Shown one piece after another: positions 34,862 through 42,337 of a stretch of 64,000 nt of DNA. The notes beneath the pieces were generated by a model that worked only from the letters and a program-made list of their open reading frames with translations, was not told the origin of the DNA and did not search any database. Origin of the DNA: an uncultured Tissierellia bacterium (GTDB lineage Bacteria; Bacillota; Clostridia; Tissierellales; Peptoniphilaceae); assembly GCA_947253765.1 (NCBI GenBank), contig CAMYAK010000007.1, positions 1 through 64,000 on the forward strand, in the 5' to 3' direction. Numbering within the stretch: position 1 is the stretch's first letter; every line of letters starts with the position of its first letter. The translations under genes were made by a program, and so were the position numbers.

Positions 34862-34997
34862 CCTCTTATCCCTCTCCCACATTTTCATCAAATCACAGAC
34901 CATACCGTCTCTTTTTAACTTCCTAATCCCTCAAATTTCATTCTAATTATGCTACCATATAAATATAAGATATGAACAGAAAAATAAAGGACCTATC

Positions 34998-36011
34998 ATG
35001 ACAAAACTACAAGTTTGCGGCGGCTGCAACGCCAAGATCGCTGCTGCCAATCTCGACAAAATATTAAAAAACATAGAGCCCTTCAGGCGGAACGACATCA
35101 TTGTCGGCTTCGATAAGAAAGACGATGCCGCCGTTATAAAGATCAGCGACGACCTGTCAATCATCCAAACCCTGGACTTCTTCCCGCCAATGATCGATGA
35201 CCCATATAAGTTCGGCCAAATAGCAGCTGCCAATGCCATGTCCGACGTCTATGCCATGGGAGGAGAGGTCATTTCAGCCCTGAACATAGCTATGTTTCCC
35301 ACCGAGGAAGACTTCTCCATACTCGAGGAGATACTGAGGGGAGGAAATGATAAGGTCAGCGAAGCCCAAGCCTCTCTTACAGGCGGCCACTCAATCCATG
35401 ACCCCTCCATAAAATATGGCTTATCGGTCACAGGCAAAGTCTATACCGGAAAAATCTGGAAAAACAATACACCTGAAAACGGTGACGTTATATTAGTTAC
35501 GAAAAAGCTTGGCACGGGCCTGGTCTGTGCCAACGCCCAAGAAGGAGGAGTCACACAGGAAGAGCTTGAGTCCTGCATTGACCAGATGACCACACTAAAT
35601 AAGTATGCCCGAGATATCTTTGTCAAATACGACATACACGCGGCAACCGACATAACCGGCTTCGGTCTCCTTGGCCACCTCTTTGAGATGGCTGATGAAG
35701 ATTATACGATCATTGTCGAATCGGACAAGGTCCCCATTCTGGAGCCCGCCCTGAAACTGGCCGGGGACTTCCTCTACACCTCAGGTGCTCAAAACAATAG
35801 GAATTATATTGGAGGCCGGGTCGAATTTATAAATGATGACTTTGCCCTTCAGGAGGTCCTATTCGACCCACAAACCTCAGGTGGTCTCTGCGTCGCTGTA
35901 AGCCCCGAGGACAGCCTGAAAATTATAGAAGAATTCCGTGACAATAAGCTTGAAATCTGGCCCATTGCAAGGGTTAAGACAAGAAGGTCCTACCCCATCA
36001 TAGTCAAATAG
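34998..36011 (+). CDS. selD: selenide, water dikinase (selenophosphate synthase), Cys type
   Basis: 337 aa. The N-terminus is very short before the active-site motif VCGGCNAK (C7, C10, K13); the position that is Sec or Cys in the family is Cys here. Further AIR-synthase-like motifs: DDAAVIKI, TLDFFPPMIDDPYKFGQIAAANAMSDVYAMGG, DITGFGLLGH and FDPQTSGGL. It makes selenophosphate from selenide and ATP. With yedF, DUF3343 and a desulfurase following, and the selenium-dependent hydroxylase cluster to the right, it probably feeds the labile selenium cofactor of that enzyme. Confidence 0.96.
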   Translation: MTKLQVCGGCNAKIAAANLDKILKNIEPFRRNDIIVGFDKKDDAAVIKISDDLSIIQTLDFFPPMIDDPYKFGQIAAANAMSDVYAMGGEVISALNIAMFPTEEDFSILEEILRGGNDKVSEAQASLTGGHSIHDPSIKYGLSVTGKVYTGKIWKNNTPENGDVILVTKKLGTGLVCANAQEGGVTQEELESCIDQMTTLNKYARDIFVKYDIHAATDITGFGLLGHLFEMADEDYTIIVESDKVPILEPALKLAGDFLYTSGAQNNRNYIGGRVEFINDDFALQEVLFDPQTSGGLCVAVSPEDSLKIIEEFRDNKLEIWPIARVKTRRSYPIIVK

Positions 36012-36052
36012 TATGGCCTGAGTTAATAAAAAACCATTGGAAGGAGAAAAAA

Positions 36053-36655
36053 ATGAAAGAAATCAATGCACTTGGAAAAATTTGTCCCATCCCTGTAATC
36101 GAAACAAAGAAAGCCATGAGGGAAAATCAGGAGGAGAAGGAATTCCATATCCTGGTTGACAATGAAGTTGCCACCCAGAACCTGACCAAGATGGCCACCC
36201 ACCTCCACATGAAGTCAAGCGTTGAGAAGCTGGCTGACAAGAAATACAAGGTAACCATAATGAGGGATGAAAATGCCAAGGACGAGTCTGAATTTGACGA
36301 AGCAAGCCTTATGGACAATTCTTCCTATGTTGTAGTTGTAAAATCCGACACCATAGCAGACGGAGACCCTGAGTTTTCCAAGTCCCTGCTTGAGGGCTTC
36401 CTATATGCACTCACCGAGCAGGACAAGCTGCCAAAGGCTGTTATCTTCTATAACAGAGGAGTTTTCAATACCACTAAAAATGAAAAAGTTATCGAGGATA
36501 TGAAGGGCATCGAGGAAAAAGGAGTGGAAATACTCTCTTGCGGACTCTGCCTTGACAACTACAAGCTCAAAGAAGACCTCAAGGTCGGCACAATAACCAA
36601 CATGTACAGGATAGTCGAGCTGATGAGAGAAAACCATGTCATCACCCCCTGCTGA
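36053..36655 (+). CDS. yedF: YedF family selenium metabolism protein (sulfurtransferase-like)
   Basis: 200 aa. Residues 1-75 are a TusA/SirA-like domain with the CPxP motif (GKICPIPVIETKKAM); residues ~95-200 form a DsrE-like domain (YVVVVKSDTIADGDPEFSKSLLEGFLYAL, then CGLCLDNY). This two-domain form is found beside selD in bacteria that use selenium as a cofactor and is thought to handle reactive selenium or sulfur. It overlaps the start of the DUF3343 gene by 20 bases. Confidence 0.92.
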   Translation: MKEINALGKICPIPVIETKKAMRENQEEKEFHILVDNEVATQNLTKMATHLHMKSSVEKLADKKYKVTIMRDENAKDESEFDEASLMDNSSYVVVVKSDTIADGDPEFSKSLLEGFLYALTEQDKLPKAVIFYNRGVFNTTKNEKVIEDMKGIEEKGVEILSCGLCLDNYKLKEDLKVGTITNMYRIVELMRENHVITPC

Positions 36656-36899
36656 TTACCTTCTTTTTTCTTTTGATTCTTCGGACCTGGCAAGCCTTGC
36701 CCTTGATAAGGTTAAGAACCTTGATAAGGCAAGGCTTATACCCTTGCCCCCTGAAATTGACGCGGGCTGCGGTTTTGCCCTGAGAATTTTACCTCAAGAT
36801 TTGGACAAGGCCCTTAGCCTCATAGGCCAAGGCAATTATGCCGGAATATTCTCCCTGGTCAAGTCCGATAATGAGAGGAAAATAACTAAAATAAACTAA
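36636..36899 (+). CDS. DUF3343 protein, putative Se/S carrier
   Basis: 87 aa. DUF3343 features are visible: YLLFSFDSSDLASLALDKV at the start and the conserved AGCGFALRI cysteine motif (residues ~43-51). Such small proteins are a regular neighbour of yedF and the class V aminotransferase in selenium loci and may carry selenium on the cysteine. The ATG lies within the yedF end, so translation is coupled. Confidence 0.85.
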   Translation: MSSPPADYLLFSFDSSDLASLALDKVKNLDKARLIPLPPEIDAGCGFALRILPQDLDKALSLIGQGNYAGIFSLVKSDNERKITKIN

Positions 36900-36923
36900 T
36901 ATTAAAGATCAATATAAGAAAGT

Positions 36924-37053
36924 TAGTCTATGGCCGGCTCTCGGTCGGATTCACTAGTGTTGGTTTTGCATTTTCGGCTGACCAACACTAGTCTATGGCC
37001 GTCTCTCAGTCGGATTCACTGGTGTTGGTTTCGCATTTTCGGTCAACCAACAT
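36924..37053. repeat. two tandem 65-bp repeats, each with a hairpin
   Basis: Two adjacent units of 65 bp begin with TAGTCTATGGCCG and end in a stem TGTTGGTT...AACCAACA (second unit; GTGTTGGT...ACCAACAC in the first) around the loop TGCATTTTCGG or close to it. They fill the gap between DUF3343 and the desulfurase gene. No T-run follows, so termination is doubtful; they could affect mRNA processing or be part of a small repeat family. Confidence 0.8.
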
Positions 37054-37092
37054 CTGTAATAATCAAGATAAAAATAGGAAAGACAGGTAACA

Positions 37093-38283
37093 ATGTATTT
37101 TGATAATGCTGCAACAAGCCTGATCAAACCCGCCTGCCTGGCAGGGGCTTACGAAGAAATTATCAGGTCCGGAAAATATGGGAACCCGTCCAGGAGCGGC
37201 CACCTTAAAAGTCAAAACACCATGCTTGCAATCCTTGAAAGCAGGAAGGCCATTGCCGACCTCTTCCACATTGACAACCCCATGGACGTAGCGTTTTGCC
37301 AAAACGCCACTTTCGGGCTTAACTTCTTAATAAAATCCCTTGTGACCCCTGAGAACCACGTTATAACAAGCCTAAGCGACCACAACTCTGTCCTGAGGCC
37401 CCTCTATCTTTCCGGATGCCAACTCTCTTTTATGGACATTGGCAAGGACTTGGAAGTCAACTATTCCGATCTTGAGAAATATTTGCAAAAAAACACTCGT
37501 TTTGTTATTACAAACCACGCCTCAAATCTCCTTGCCAACCTCAATGACCTTGACCGGATCCATGCCTTCTGCAAGGAACACAACCTGATCATGATCATAG
37601 ATATGGCCCAGACTGCCGGATCCATGGACATTGACCTGTCCAAATATGACAGGAGCCTCTTCGTCATGACCGGCCACAAGTCCCTCTACGGGCCCAGTGG
37701 GGCGGGTTTCATAATTAAAAACGGGGATTTTGATTTTAAAACTGTATTTTGCGGGGGTTCCGGCACCAACTCCTTCTCAAAGGTGGGTCCCTCAACTTTC
37801 CCGGCCATATTCGAGGTAGGGACGTCAAACTATATTGACCAGATAGCCATCAAGTCAAGCATAGACTTTTTGAAGATAGAAGGCTTGGACAAGCTCCATA
37901 AAAAACTCATCGGCCTCAGCCAAGGTTTCTATGACGGCATAAAGGACATAGAGGGCATAAAGATATATTCCAAGAGACCTACCCTTCACAATTCCACAGC
38001 CCTGGTAAGCTTCAACCTGGGCAAGATCAATTCGTCCGACCTGGCCCTGGAGCTTGAGGAGGATTATGGGATAGAAGTTAGACCCGGTGCCCACTGCGCC
38101 CCCCTCATCCACAAAAAGTTTGGAACTGTGGACCAAGGCATGATCCGCTTCTCCTTCTCTTACTTTAACAGCTTTGAAGAAATCAAGCAGGCCATTAATG
38201 CTATTGATCAAATCTCCAAAACACTCAGGAATAGAACATTAAAAGGCTCTTTGTCAAATGGTGTTGGTGGACATTTCGCATGA
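37093..38283 (+). CDS. class V aminotransferase, cysteine desulfurase/selenocysteine lyase type, with MITE-derived tail
   Basis: 396 aa. PLP lysine K196 in VMTGHKSLYGPSGAGF and active-site cysteine C335 in VRPGAHCAPLIH, with the short MYFDNAATSLIKP start, match the desulfurase subgroup found in loci for selenium-dependent molybdenum hydroxylases. It would release selenium or sulfur for SelD or for cofactor maturation. The last 12 residues (GSLSNGVGGHFA) are encoded by a MITE inserted after K384; without it, the next bases form a TAA stop, so the original protein was 384 aa. The catalytic part is untouched and activity is probably retained. Confidence 0.92.
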   Translation: MYFDNAATSLIKPACLAGAYEEIIRSGKYGNPSRSGHLKSQNTMLAILESRKAIADLFHIDNPMDVAFCQNATFGLNFLIKSLVTPENHVITSLSDHNSVLRPLYLSGCQLSFMDIGKDLEVNYSDLEKYLQKNTRFVITNHASNLLANLNDLDRIHAFCKEHNLIMIIDMAQTAGSMDIDLSKYDRSLFVMTGHKSLYGPSGAGFIIKNGDFDFKTVFCGGSGTNSFSKVGPSTFPAIFEVGTSNYIDQIAIKSSIDFLKIEGLDKLHKKLIGLSQGFYDGIKDIEGIKIYSKRPTLHNSTALVSFNLGKINSSDLALELEEDYGIEVRPGAHCAPLIHKKFGTVDQGMIRFSFSYFNSFEEIKQAINAIDQISKTLRNRTLKGSLSNGVGGHFA

Positions 38284-38296
38284 TTAAATAGTCTTT

Positions 38297-38335
38297 AAAG
38301 GTTGTCTAACCCTTCGGGGTTAGGCAGCCTTTTTA
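38297..38335 (+). terminator. rho-independent terminator carried by the MITE
   Basis: A 13-bp stem GGTTGTCTAACCC / GGGTTAGGCAGCC with a TTCG tetraloop is followed by TTTTTAA, 14 bases after the extended desulfurase stop. It would end the selD-yedF-desulfurase transcript. The same type of hairpin is inside the sister elements at 18.1 and 29.05 kb. Confidence 0.85.
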
Positions 38336-38374
38336 ATTTACTTAGGTTCTAAAAAAGTGCTCAGGCCGGGCTCT

Positions 38375-38800
38375 GATTCGAAAATCATGGGGATTCACCG
38401 AAATGTGGGTAATCCCCATGACTCATTTGAGCTTTGAAATCAATGGGGTTGTCCGAAAGGTGGGAGACCCCCATGACCCAAGCCAGGCTCAGAAATCATG
38501 GGTAAAGTCCGAAAACCGGACAACCCCTCTGAAAAAGCTCGAGCTAGCAGTCATGGGGAAAGTCCAAAAACCGGACAACCCCTCTGAAAAAGCTTGAGCC
38601 AGCGGTCATGGGGAAAGTCCAAAAAGCGGGCAACCCCTCTGAAAAAGCTTGAGCTGGCGGTCATGGGGAAAGTCCAAAAAGCGGGCAACCCCTCTGAAAA
38701 AGCTTGAGCTGGCGGTCATGGGGAAAGTCCAAAAAGCGGACAATCCCCATGAAAAAAACTAAAATATGGAATCAAGGGGATTTGCCGAAAGTGACAAATC
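38375..38800. repeat. tandem array of 55-bp hairpin units
   Basis: Five regular 55-bp units start at 38496, 38551, 38606, 38661 and 38716 (each TCATGGG...), with diverged units before (38375-38495) and after (from 38771). Each unit folds as GGGGAAAGTCC / GGACAACCCC around an AAAAACC-type loop. Where bases differ, pairing is kept: GTCC with GGGC by G-U pairs, and GGGGATT with AATCCCC in the first unit. There are no unique spacers, so it is not a CRISPR array. A 64-codon ORF across it is a by-product of the repeat. Confidence 0.88.
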
Positions 38801-38845
38801 ATTTTCTGACCAGCGATCCACCAACACCATTTATTTTAGAGCCCA

Positions 38846-39121
38846 TTAAAATAAGTCCGAGTGGCTACCTGTATTAACTAAAGTTATTGTAAGAATATCG
38901 TCTTCAATTAAATAAACAAGTAGCCAATCAGGCTTTATATGACACTCATAAAATCCTTCATATTTACCTTTTAGTAAATGGTTTTGATACTTTTTATCAA
39001 GCTTTTTCCCAAGTCTTAAATCTTCAATTACTTTGTCTAATAAAGAAATATCAACCCCCCGCTTTATGATATTCCTATAACTTCGTTTAAAAGAATTGGT
39101 GAATTTTATTTTATACATCAA
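38846..39121 (-). CDS. yafQ: YafQ/RelE-type mRNA interferase toxin
   Basis: 91 aa, basic, RelE/ParE fold. The C-terminal half has YafQ-type residues H61 and D65 (YECHIKPDWLLVYLIEDD) and H87 near the end (NTGSHSDLF), with KGKYEGFYE before. Toxins of this group cut mRNA on the ribosome. The 4-base overlap with the antitoxin gene is typical. The stop codon lies inside the MITE target duplication and is unchanged. Confidence 0.88.
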   Translation of the reverse strand: MMYKIKFTNSFKRSYRNIIKRGVDISLLDKVIEDLRLGKKLDKKYQNHLLKGKYEGFYECHIKPDWLLVYLIEDDILTITLVNTGSHSDLF

Positions 39122-39393
39122 TCTGAGAGTAATGCTTTCTTTAATTCATCCATTGAGGAATAGGAGGGTGTTTCGGGGTCCCTTGATATTCTTCTTGCTT
39201 CATCCATAGCCATTAGCGTTTCTTCATTATAGTCGGGTATTTCCACATTAAATGGAAGCCCTCCTCTAAGTATGCATTGACGCAGAAAGATATTAACTGC
39301 ACTTGACATATCCATTCCAAGCTCATTGAATAGTGTATTCGCTTTAGCTTTTACATTTGAATCAATACGAATTTGTGTAGGTATTTTTGCCAT
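39118..39393 (-). CDS. dinJ: DinJ/RelB-type antitoxin
   Basis: 91 aa. Ribbon-helix-helix start TQIRIDSNVKAKANTLFNELGMDMSSAVNIFLRQ is typical of RelB/DinJ, followed by GGLPFNVEIP and an acidic C-terminus that should cover the toxin. It represses its own promoter together with the toxin in known systems. Its base composition is AT-rich, unlike the neighbouring selenium and apgM genes, so the pair is probably a later arrival. Confidence 0.9.
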   Translation of the reverse strand: MAKIPTQIRIDSNVKAKANTLFNELGMDMSSAVNIFLRQCILRGGLPFNVEIPDYNEETLMAMDEARRISRDPETPSYSSMDELKKALLSD

Positions 39394-39415
39394 AATATCA
39401 TCTCCTTATAATCTG

Positions 39416-39444
39416 ATACTATGCTGTTTAGTATACAATGTCAA
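39416..39444 (-). promoter_or_regulatory. promoter/operator of the toxin-antitoxin pair
   Basis: On the minus strand TTGACA, 17-base spacer and TAGTAT. The spacer contains the palindrome GTATAC, repeated at 39474-39479, as candidate operator for the antitoxin. Confidence 0.6.
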
Positions 39445-39502
39445 GCATTTTATGGAGCAAATTTGTTTCTTATGTATACTTTTTTCCTACCTAATTCAAA
39501 TA

Positions 39503-40744
39503 TCAATTACCTCTTTTTATAGTGACCTCAAGGTAATCAAGCAGGATCCTGTTAAAATCACAGCCCTTTATACGGCCGAGTCCACCTGAGCTGCATGAAA
39601 TCTCATCATATTCCTTGACAGAATCTTTGCGCACACAGGGGCTGCTTATGACGATCGGCACAGGCTCCCCACTATGTTCCCGTCTTTCACATGGCGTTGA
39701 GTGGTCTGCCGCAAGGGCAAAGACAATCTCTCCATCAAAATTATCCTTAACCAGCTTCATAACCTGGCCAACCATCAGGTCATACTTTTCTATGGCCTTA
39801 ACCTTGCCCTCAGGGTTATTGTCATGGCCCATGAGGTCTGTTGCCTTGTAGTGCAAGGCCACGAAGTCATATTTTTTCAAAGCTTCAACGGCGAATTCAG
39901 CCTTTTTAATGACGTCGGTATCAAGGTTTCCGGTAAAGGAATCGTCTGTCAATGTGTCGAATCCTGCCAAGCTGGCAACCCCCAGGACGGTGCGTTCAGA
40001 TGCCACGCAGCAGGCTTCAAAGCCTAACTTTTCTGTGATCTTTTCAATGTGGGTCATCTTGCCGGCCCCACGGGTAAGGATCATATTGACAGGCAAAAGC
40101 CCTGCTTTAACCCTCTCCTCATTTATCTTATGTCCGGATAAAATTTCTCTCGCCCTTGCCAGAACCTTATTCAAAATTTCAGCTGTGAATTCGGCTTCTT
40201 TACTTCCGTCTTTTGCCTTGGCTTTTTTGACCGGCACTCCCTCGACTTTGGGATCCGTATCGTTAATCTGCGTTGAAAGGCCCTTGCCCCTCAATACCAT
40301 AACTGCCCTGTGCTCGGTTGCTTCCTTAAAAAGGACCTTTATTCCGTCAACTTCAATCCCGTTTATGGCTTGGGCAAGCTCTTTTGCCCCTTCCCTGATC
40401 CTTCCCGCCCTGCGGTCAACTACATTCATATCATCATCGACCGTGGCGAAGTTGCATCTGAGGGCAATATCACCCTCGATAAGCTCCATACCGTCTCCAA
40501 AGGCCTCGATCGGTCCCCTTCCGGGATAGTCTTCAATCCCGTATCCGAAGAGAATCAGGTGGCCAAGGTCGGTTCCTACAGGAGTTCCCGCTTGGTAAAG
40601 GTCCATAATTCCACACACGCCGTCTTGGGCCAACTTGTTTAAATTGTCTTTTTTGGCAAATTCCAGGGGTGTCTTGTGGCCCAAGCTTTCGCAAGGACGG
40701 TCACCCAGACCGTCCGCTATCATTAAAAGAATTTTCTTGTTCAT
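39503..40744 (-). CDS. apgM: 2,3-bisphosphoglycerate-independent phosphoglycerate mutase, archaeal type
   Basis: 413 aa from the ATG after GAGGAGGTCAAGA; five extra codons upstream overlap that site. Alkaline-phosphatase-fold landmarks: LLMIADGLGDRP at the start, AGTPVGTDLGHL with the catalytic-type Ser/Thr region, HYKATDLMGHDNNPEGK and ALAADHSTPCERREHSGEPVP with metal ligands. It interconverts 3- and 2-phosphoglycerate, or a related phosphonopyruvate-type reaction. It forms a pair with the DASS transporter gene upstream. Why it lies in a purine/selenium region is unclear; it may help use the C3 units made from purines. Confidence 0.87.
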   Translation of the reverse strand: MNKKILLMIADGLGDRPCESLGHKTPLEFAKKDNLNKLAQDGVCGIMDLYQAGTPVGTDLGHLILFGYGIEDYPGRGPIEAFGDGMELIEGDIALRCNFATVDDDMNVVDRRAGRIREGAKELAQAINGIEVDGIKVLFKEATEHRAVMVLRGKGLSTQINDTDPKVEGVPVKKAKAKDGSKEAEFTAEILNKVLARAREILSGHKINEERVKAGLLPVNMILTRGAGKMTHIEKITEKLGFEACCVASERTVLGVASLAGFDTLTDDSFTGNLDTDVIKKAEFAVEALKKYDFVALHYKATDLMGHDNNPEGKVKAIEKYDLMVGQVMKLVKDNFDGEIVFALAADHSTPCERREHSGEPVPIVISSPCVRKDSVKEYDEISCSSGGLGRIKGCDFNRILLDYLEVTIKRGN

Positions 40745-40763
40745 TCTTGACCTCCTCAAATAA

Positions 40764-42203
40764 CTAAACTATTAATTTGATCCATGTAAAGTAGGCTAAT
40801 ACCATTACGCAAGAAGATATGAAGCAGGAAATCAATCCGAACACCAGCTCATCTTTAACACTGAAATATCCTGTACCGAAGTAGAGGGTGTTAACCTTTG
40901 AATGTGGTGGAAGTGTTATTGTGGTTGAAATCCCGAATGAGCATACCAGGGCCAGCGGAACAGGATCGATTCCCAGCTGCTTGGCCAATCCGATTATTGA
41001 CGGAATAAGTATTGTCGCCCTGACGGTCTTGCTTGTGAAAATCATGTGGCTATATACGGTAATGAAGATGAGTATTATAGCGACCATGCTTGTGTTCATC
41101 CTATCCAGGCCTATGGCATTAACAAGGTTTCCTATAGCCCAGCTTGCTGCACCTGTGTCATTGACCGCATTACCTACAGCATAGGCACCTGCTGAGAAAA
41201 TCATGAGGTCCCATTTGATTTTTGCATCTTTCCATTCAATTACCCCGACCTTGGGTAGGAGGCAGAGTAACATACTTAAAACGGCTGTCTGCTCAGTTGA
41301 AATCTTAAAGCCCCACCAAGCCTTCTGGTAGTCTCCTGTTGCCCAGAGGAAAAGTGTTATTACGAAGATTACAAGAGCCTTCTTCTCCCTTACGGACATG
41401 GGGCCCAGGTCTTGAAGCTGCTGCTTGAGAATTTGACTTGCCCCGTCCATGTTTTCTGAAAATTCATCTTTATATCTGAAGAGGTACATTCCTACTATAA
41501 AGGCGATTATTGTAGTTATTATTGCTTGTGGAACTGAACCCAAAAGCCACTGCATATAACCGATTTTTCCACCGGCCTGTTCGTTTATAAATCCGACTGC
41601 CAATACCTGGGCTGATGTTGCCGTCATAACGATCGAAGTTGCAAAGGCGTTGTTCTGGACCCCTTGGAGCATCATGAGCTTGCCGAAGTTACTCTTTCCC
41701 GGCACTGCTTTATAGATCTCAAGGATTACCAAGGCAATTGGCGCTATCAATGAAGCCCTTGCGGTTGTTGACGGAACAAAGAATGCCAATATGTAATTAA
41801 CAACTACGAAAACTATTAGAACCTGGGTCGGCGTTTTTGCGAACTTTGTTGTGAGCTTAAGAGCAATTCTCTTTCCCAGGTTTGTAGCGCTCATGGCTGA
41901 AGTTAAGACAAAGGCTGCTACCATGAGCCAGATAATATCAAATCCCAAGGCCCCGAATACAACCTTCTGTTTTTCTACTGCTCCCAGCAGGGGTAAAAGC
42001 AGGATCAATATGATTGATGACTGGTAGATAGGTATTGGGCGGCCAATCCACATGACCAGTGCGAAGGCAAATAGTGCCATGCTCTTCTGAGCCTCAGGTG
42101 TTAGTCCCTCAGGTGTAGGCATGAACAACAACGCCATTAAGACTGCCACCGCTATGCCAATAGTTATCAATGGCATAAACTTGTTTTTTTCTTTCTTTTG
42201 CAT
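40764..42203 (-). CDS. SLC13/DASS family sodium:anion symporter
   Basis: 479 aa with about 11-12 membrane segments. DASS signatures: FVPSTTARASLIAPIALVI in the middle and SFGISTTITLPPHSKVNTLYFGTGYF near the C-terminus, both in the usual positions. The family carries di- and tricarboxylates or sulfate with sodium. It is upstream of apgM with a 19-base gap and divergent from a LysR regulator, so its level is probably set by that regulator. The substrate is unknown. Confidence 0.9.
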   Translation of the reverse strand: MQKKEKNKFMPLITIGIAVAVLMALLFMPTPEGLTPEAQKSMALFAFALVMWIGRPIPIYQSSIILILLLPLLGAVEKQKVVFGALGFDIIWLMVAAFVLTSAMSATNLGKRIALKLTTKFAKTPTQVLIVFVVVNYILAFFVPSTTARASLIAPIALVILEIYKAVPGKSNFGKLMMLQGVQNNAFATSIVMTATSAQVLAVGFINEQAGGKIGYMQWLLGSVPQAIITTIIAFIVGMYLFRYKDEFSENMDGASQILKQQLQDLGPMSVREKKALVIFVITLFLWATGDYQKAWWGFKISTEQTAVLSMLLCLLPKVGVIEWKDAKIKWDLMIFSAGAYAVGNAVNDTGAASWAIGNLVNAIGLDRMNTSMVAIILIFITVYSHMIFTSKTVRATILIPSIIGLAKQLGIDPVPLALVCSFGISTTITLPPHSKVNTLYFGTGYFSVKDELVFGLISCFISSCVMVLAYFTWIKLIV

Positions 42204-42296
42204 AAACCTTTTCCTCCCTAATGTTTACGTGATATTTATTAATTCCATTATATTTAGGGCGGTTTCTTAACTCAATCGAATTATATTTACTTTATG

Positions 42297-42311
42297 ATAA
42301 CCATTTGTTAT
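42297..42311. promoter_or_regulatory. candidate LysR-type operator
   Basis: ATAAC-CATTT-GTTAT is a perfect 5-bp-arm palindrome of the T-N11-A type in the 134-bp gap between the divergent lysR and DASS genes, 26 bases ahead of the lysR start. Confidence 0.55.
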
Positions 42312-42337
42312 AGTTGCTTGTATAGGAGGTGTATTTT

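Larger units (their letters stand above)
38245..38843. mobile_element. ISL3-like MITE, 599 bp, intact with 8-bp target duplication
   Basis: The ends GGCTCTTTGTCAAATGGTGT and (minus strand) GGCTCTAAAATAAATGGTGT continue to TGGTGGA as inverted repeats of the ISL3 type. Both sides carry CATTAAAA (38237-38244 and 38844-38851), the 8-bp duplication expected for ISL3. There is no transposase, so it is non-autonomous. It contains a terminator hairpin and a tandem repeat array. It landed where the convergent desulfurase and toxin stop codons had nearly overlapped. Confidence 0.88.

Noticed and set aside
36650..36655. Cys-TGA at the end of yedF as a readthrough selenocysteine codon
   Set aside because: The domain is complete at that point, the next gene starts inside it, and readthrough adds only a short unrelated peptide.
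38403..38597. 64-codon ORF across the tandem repeat
   Set aside because: It has no ribosome site and its protein is just the translated repeat (KVQKPDNPSEKA-like).
38375..38800. CRISPR array
   Set aside because: Units are contiguous 55-bp tandem repeats with no unique spacers and no cas genes nearby.
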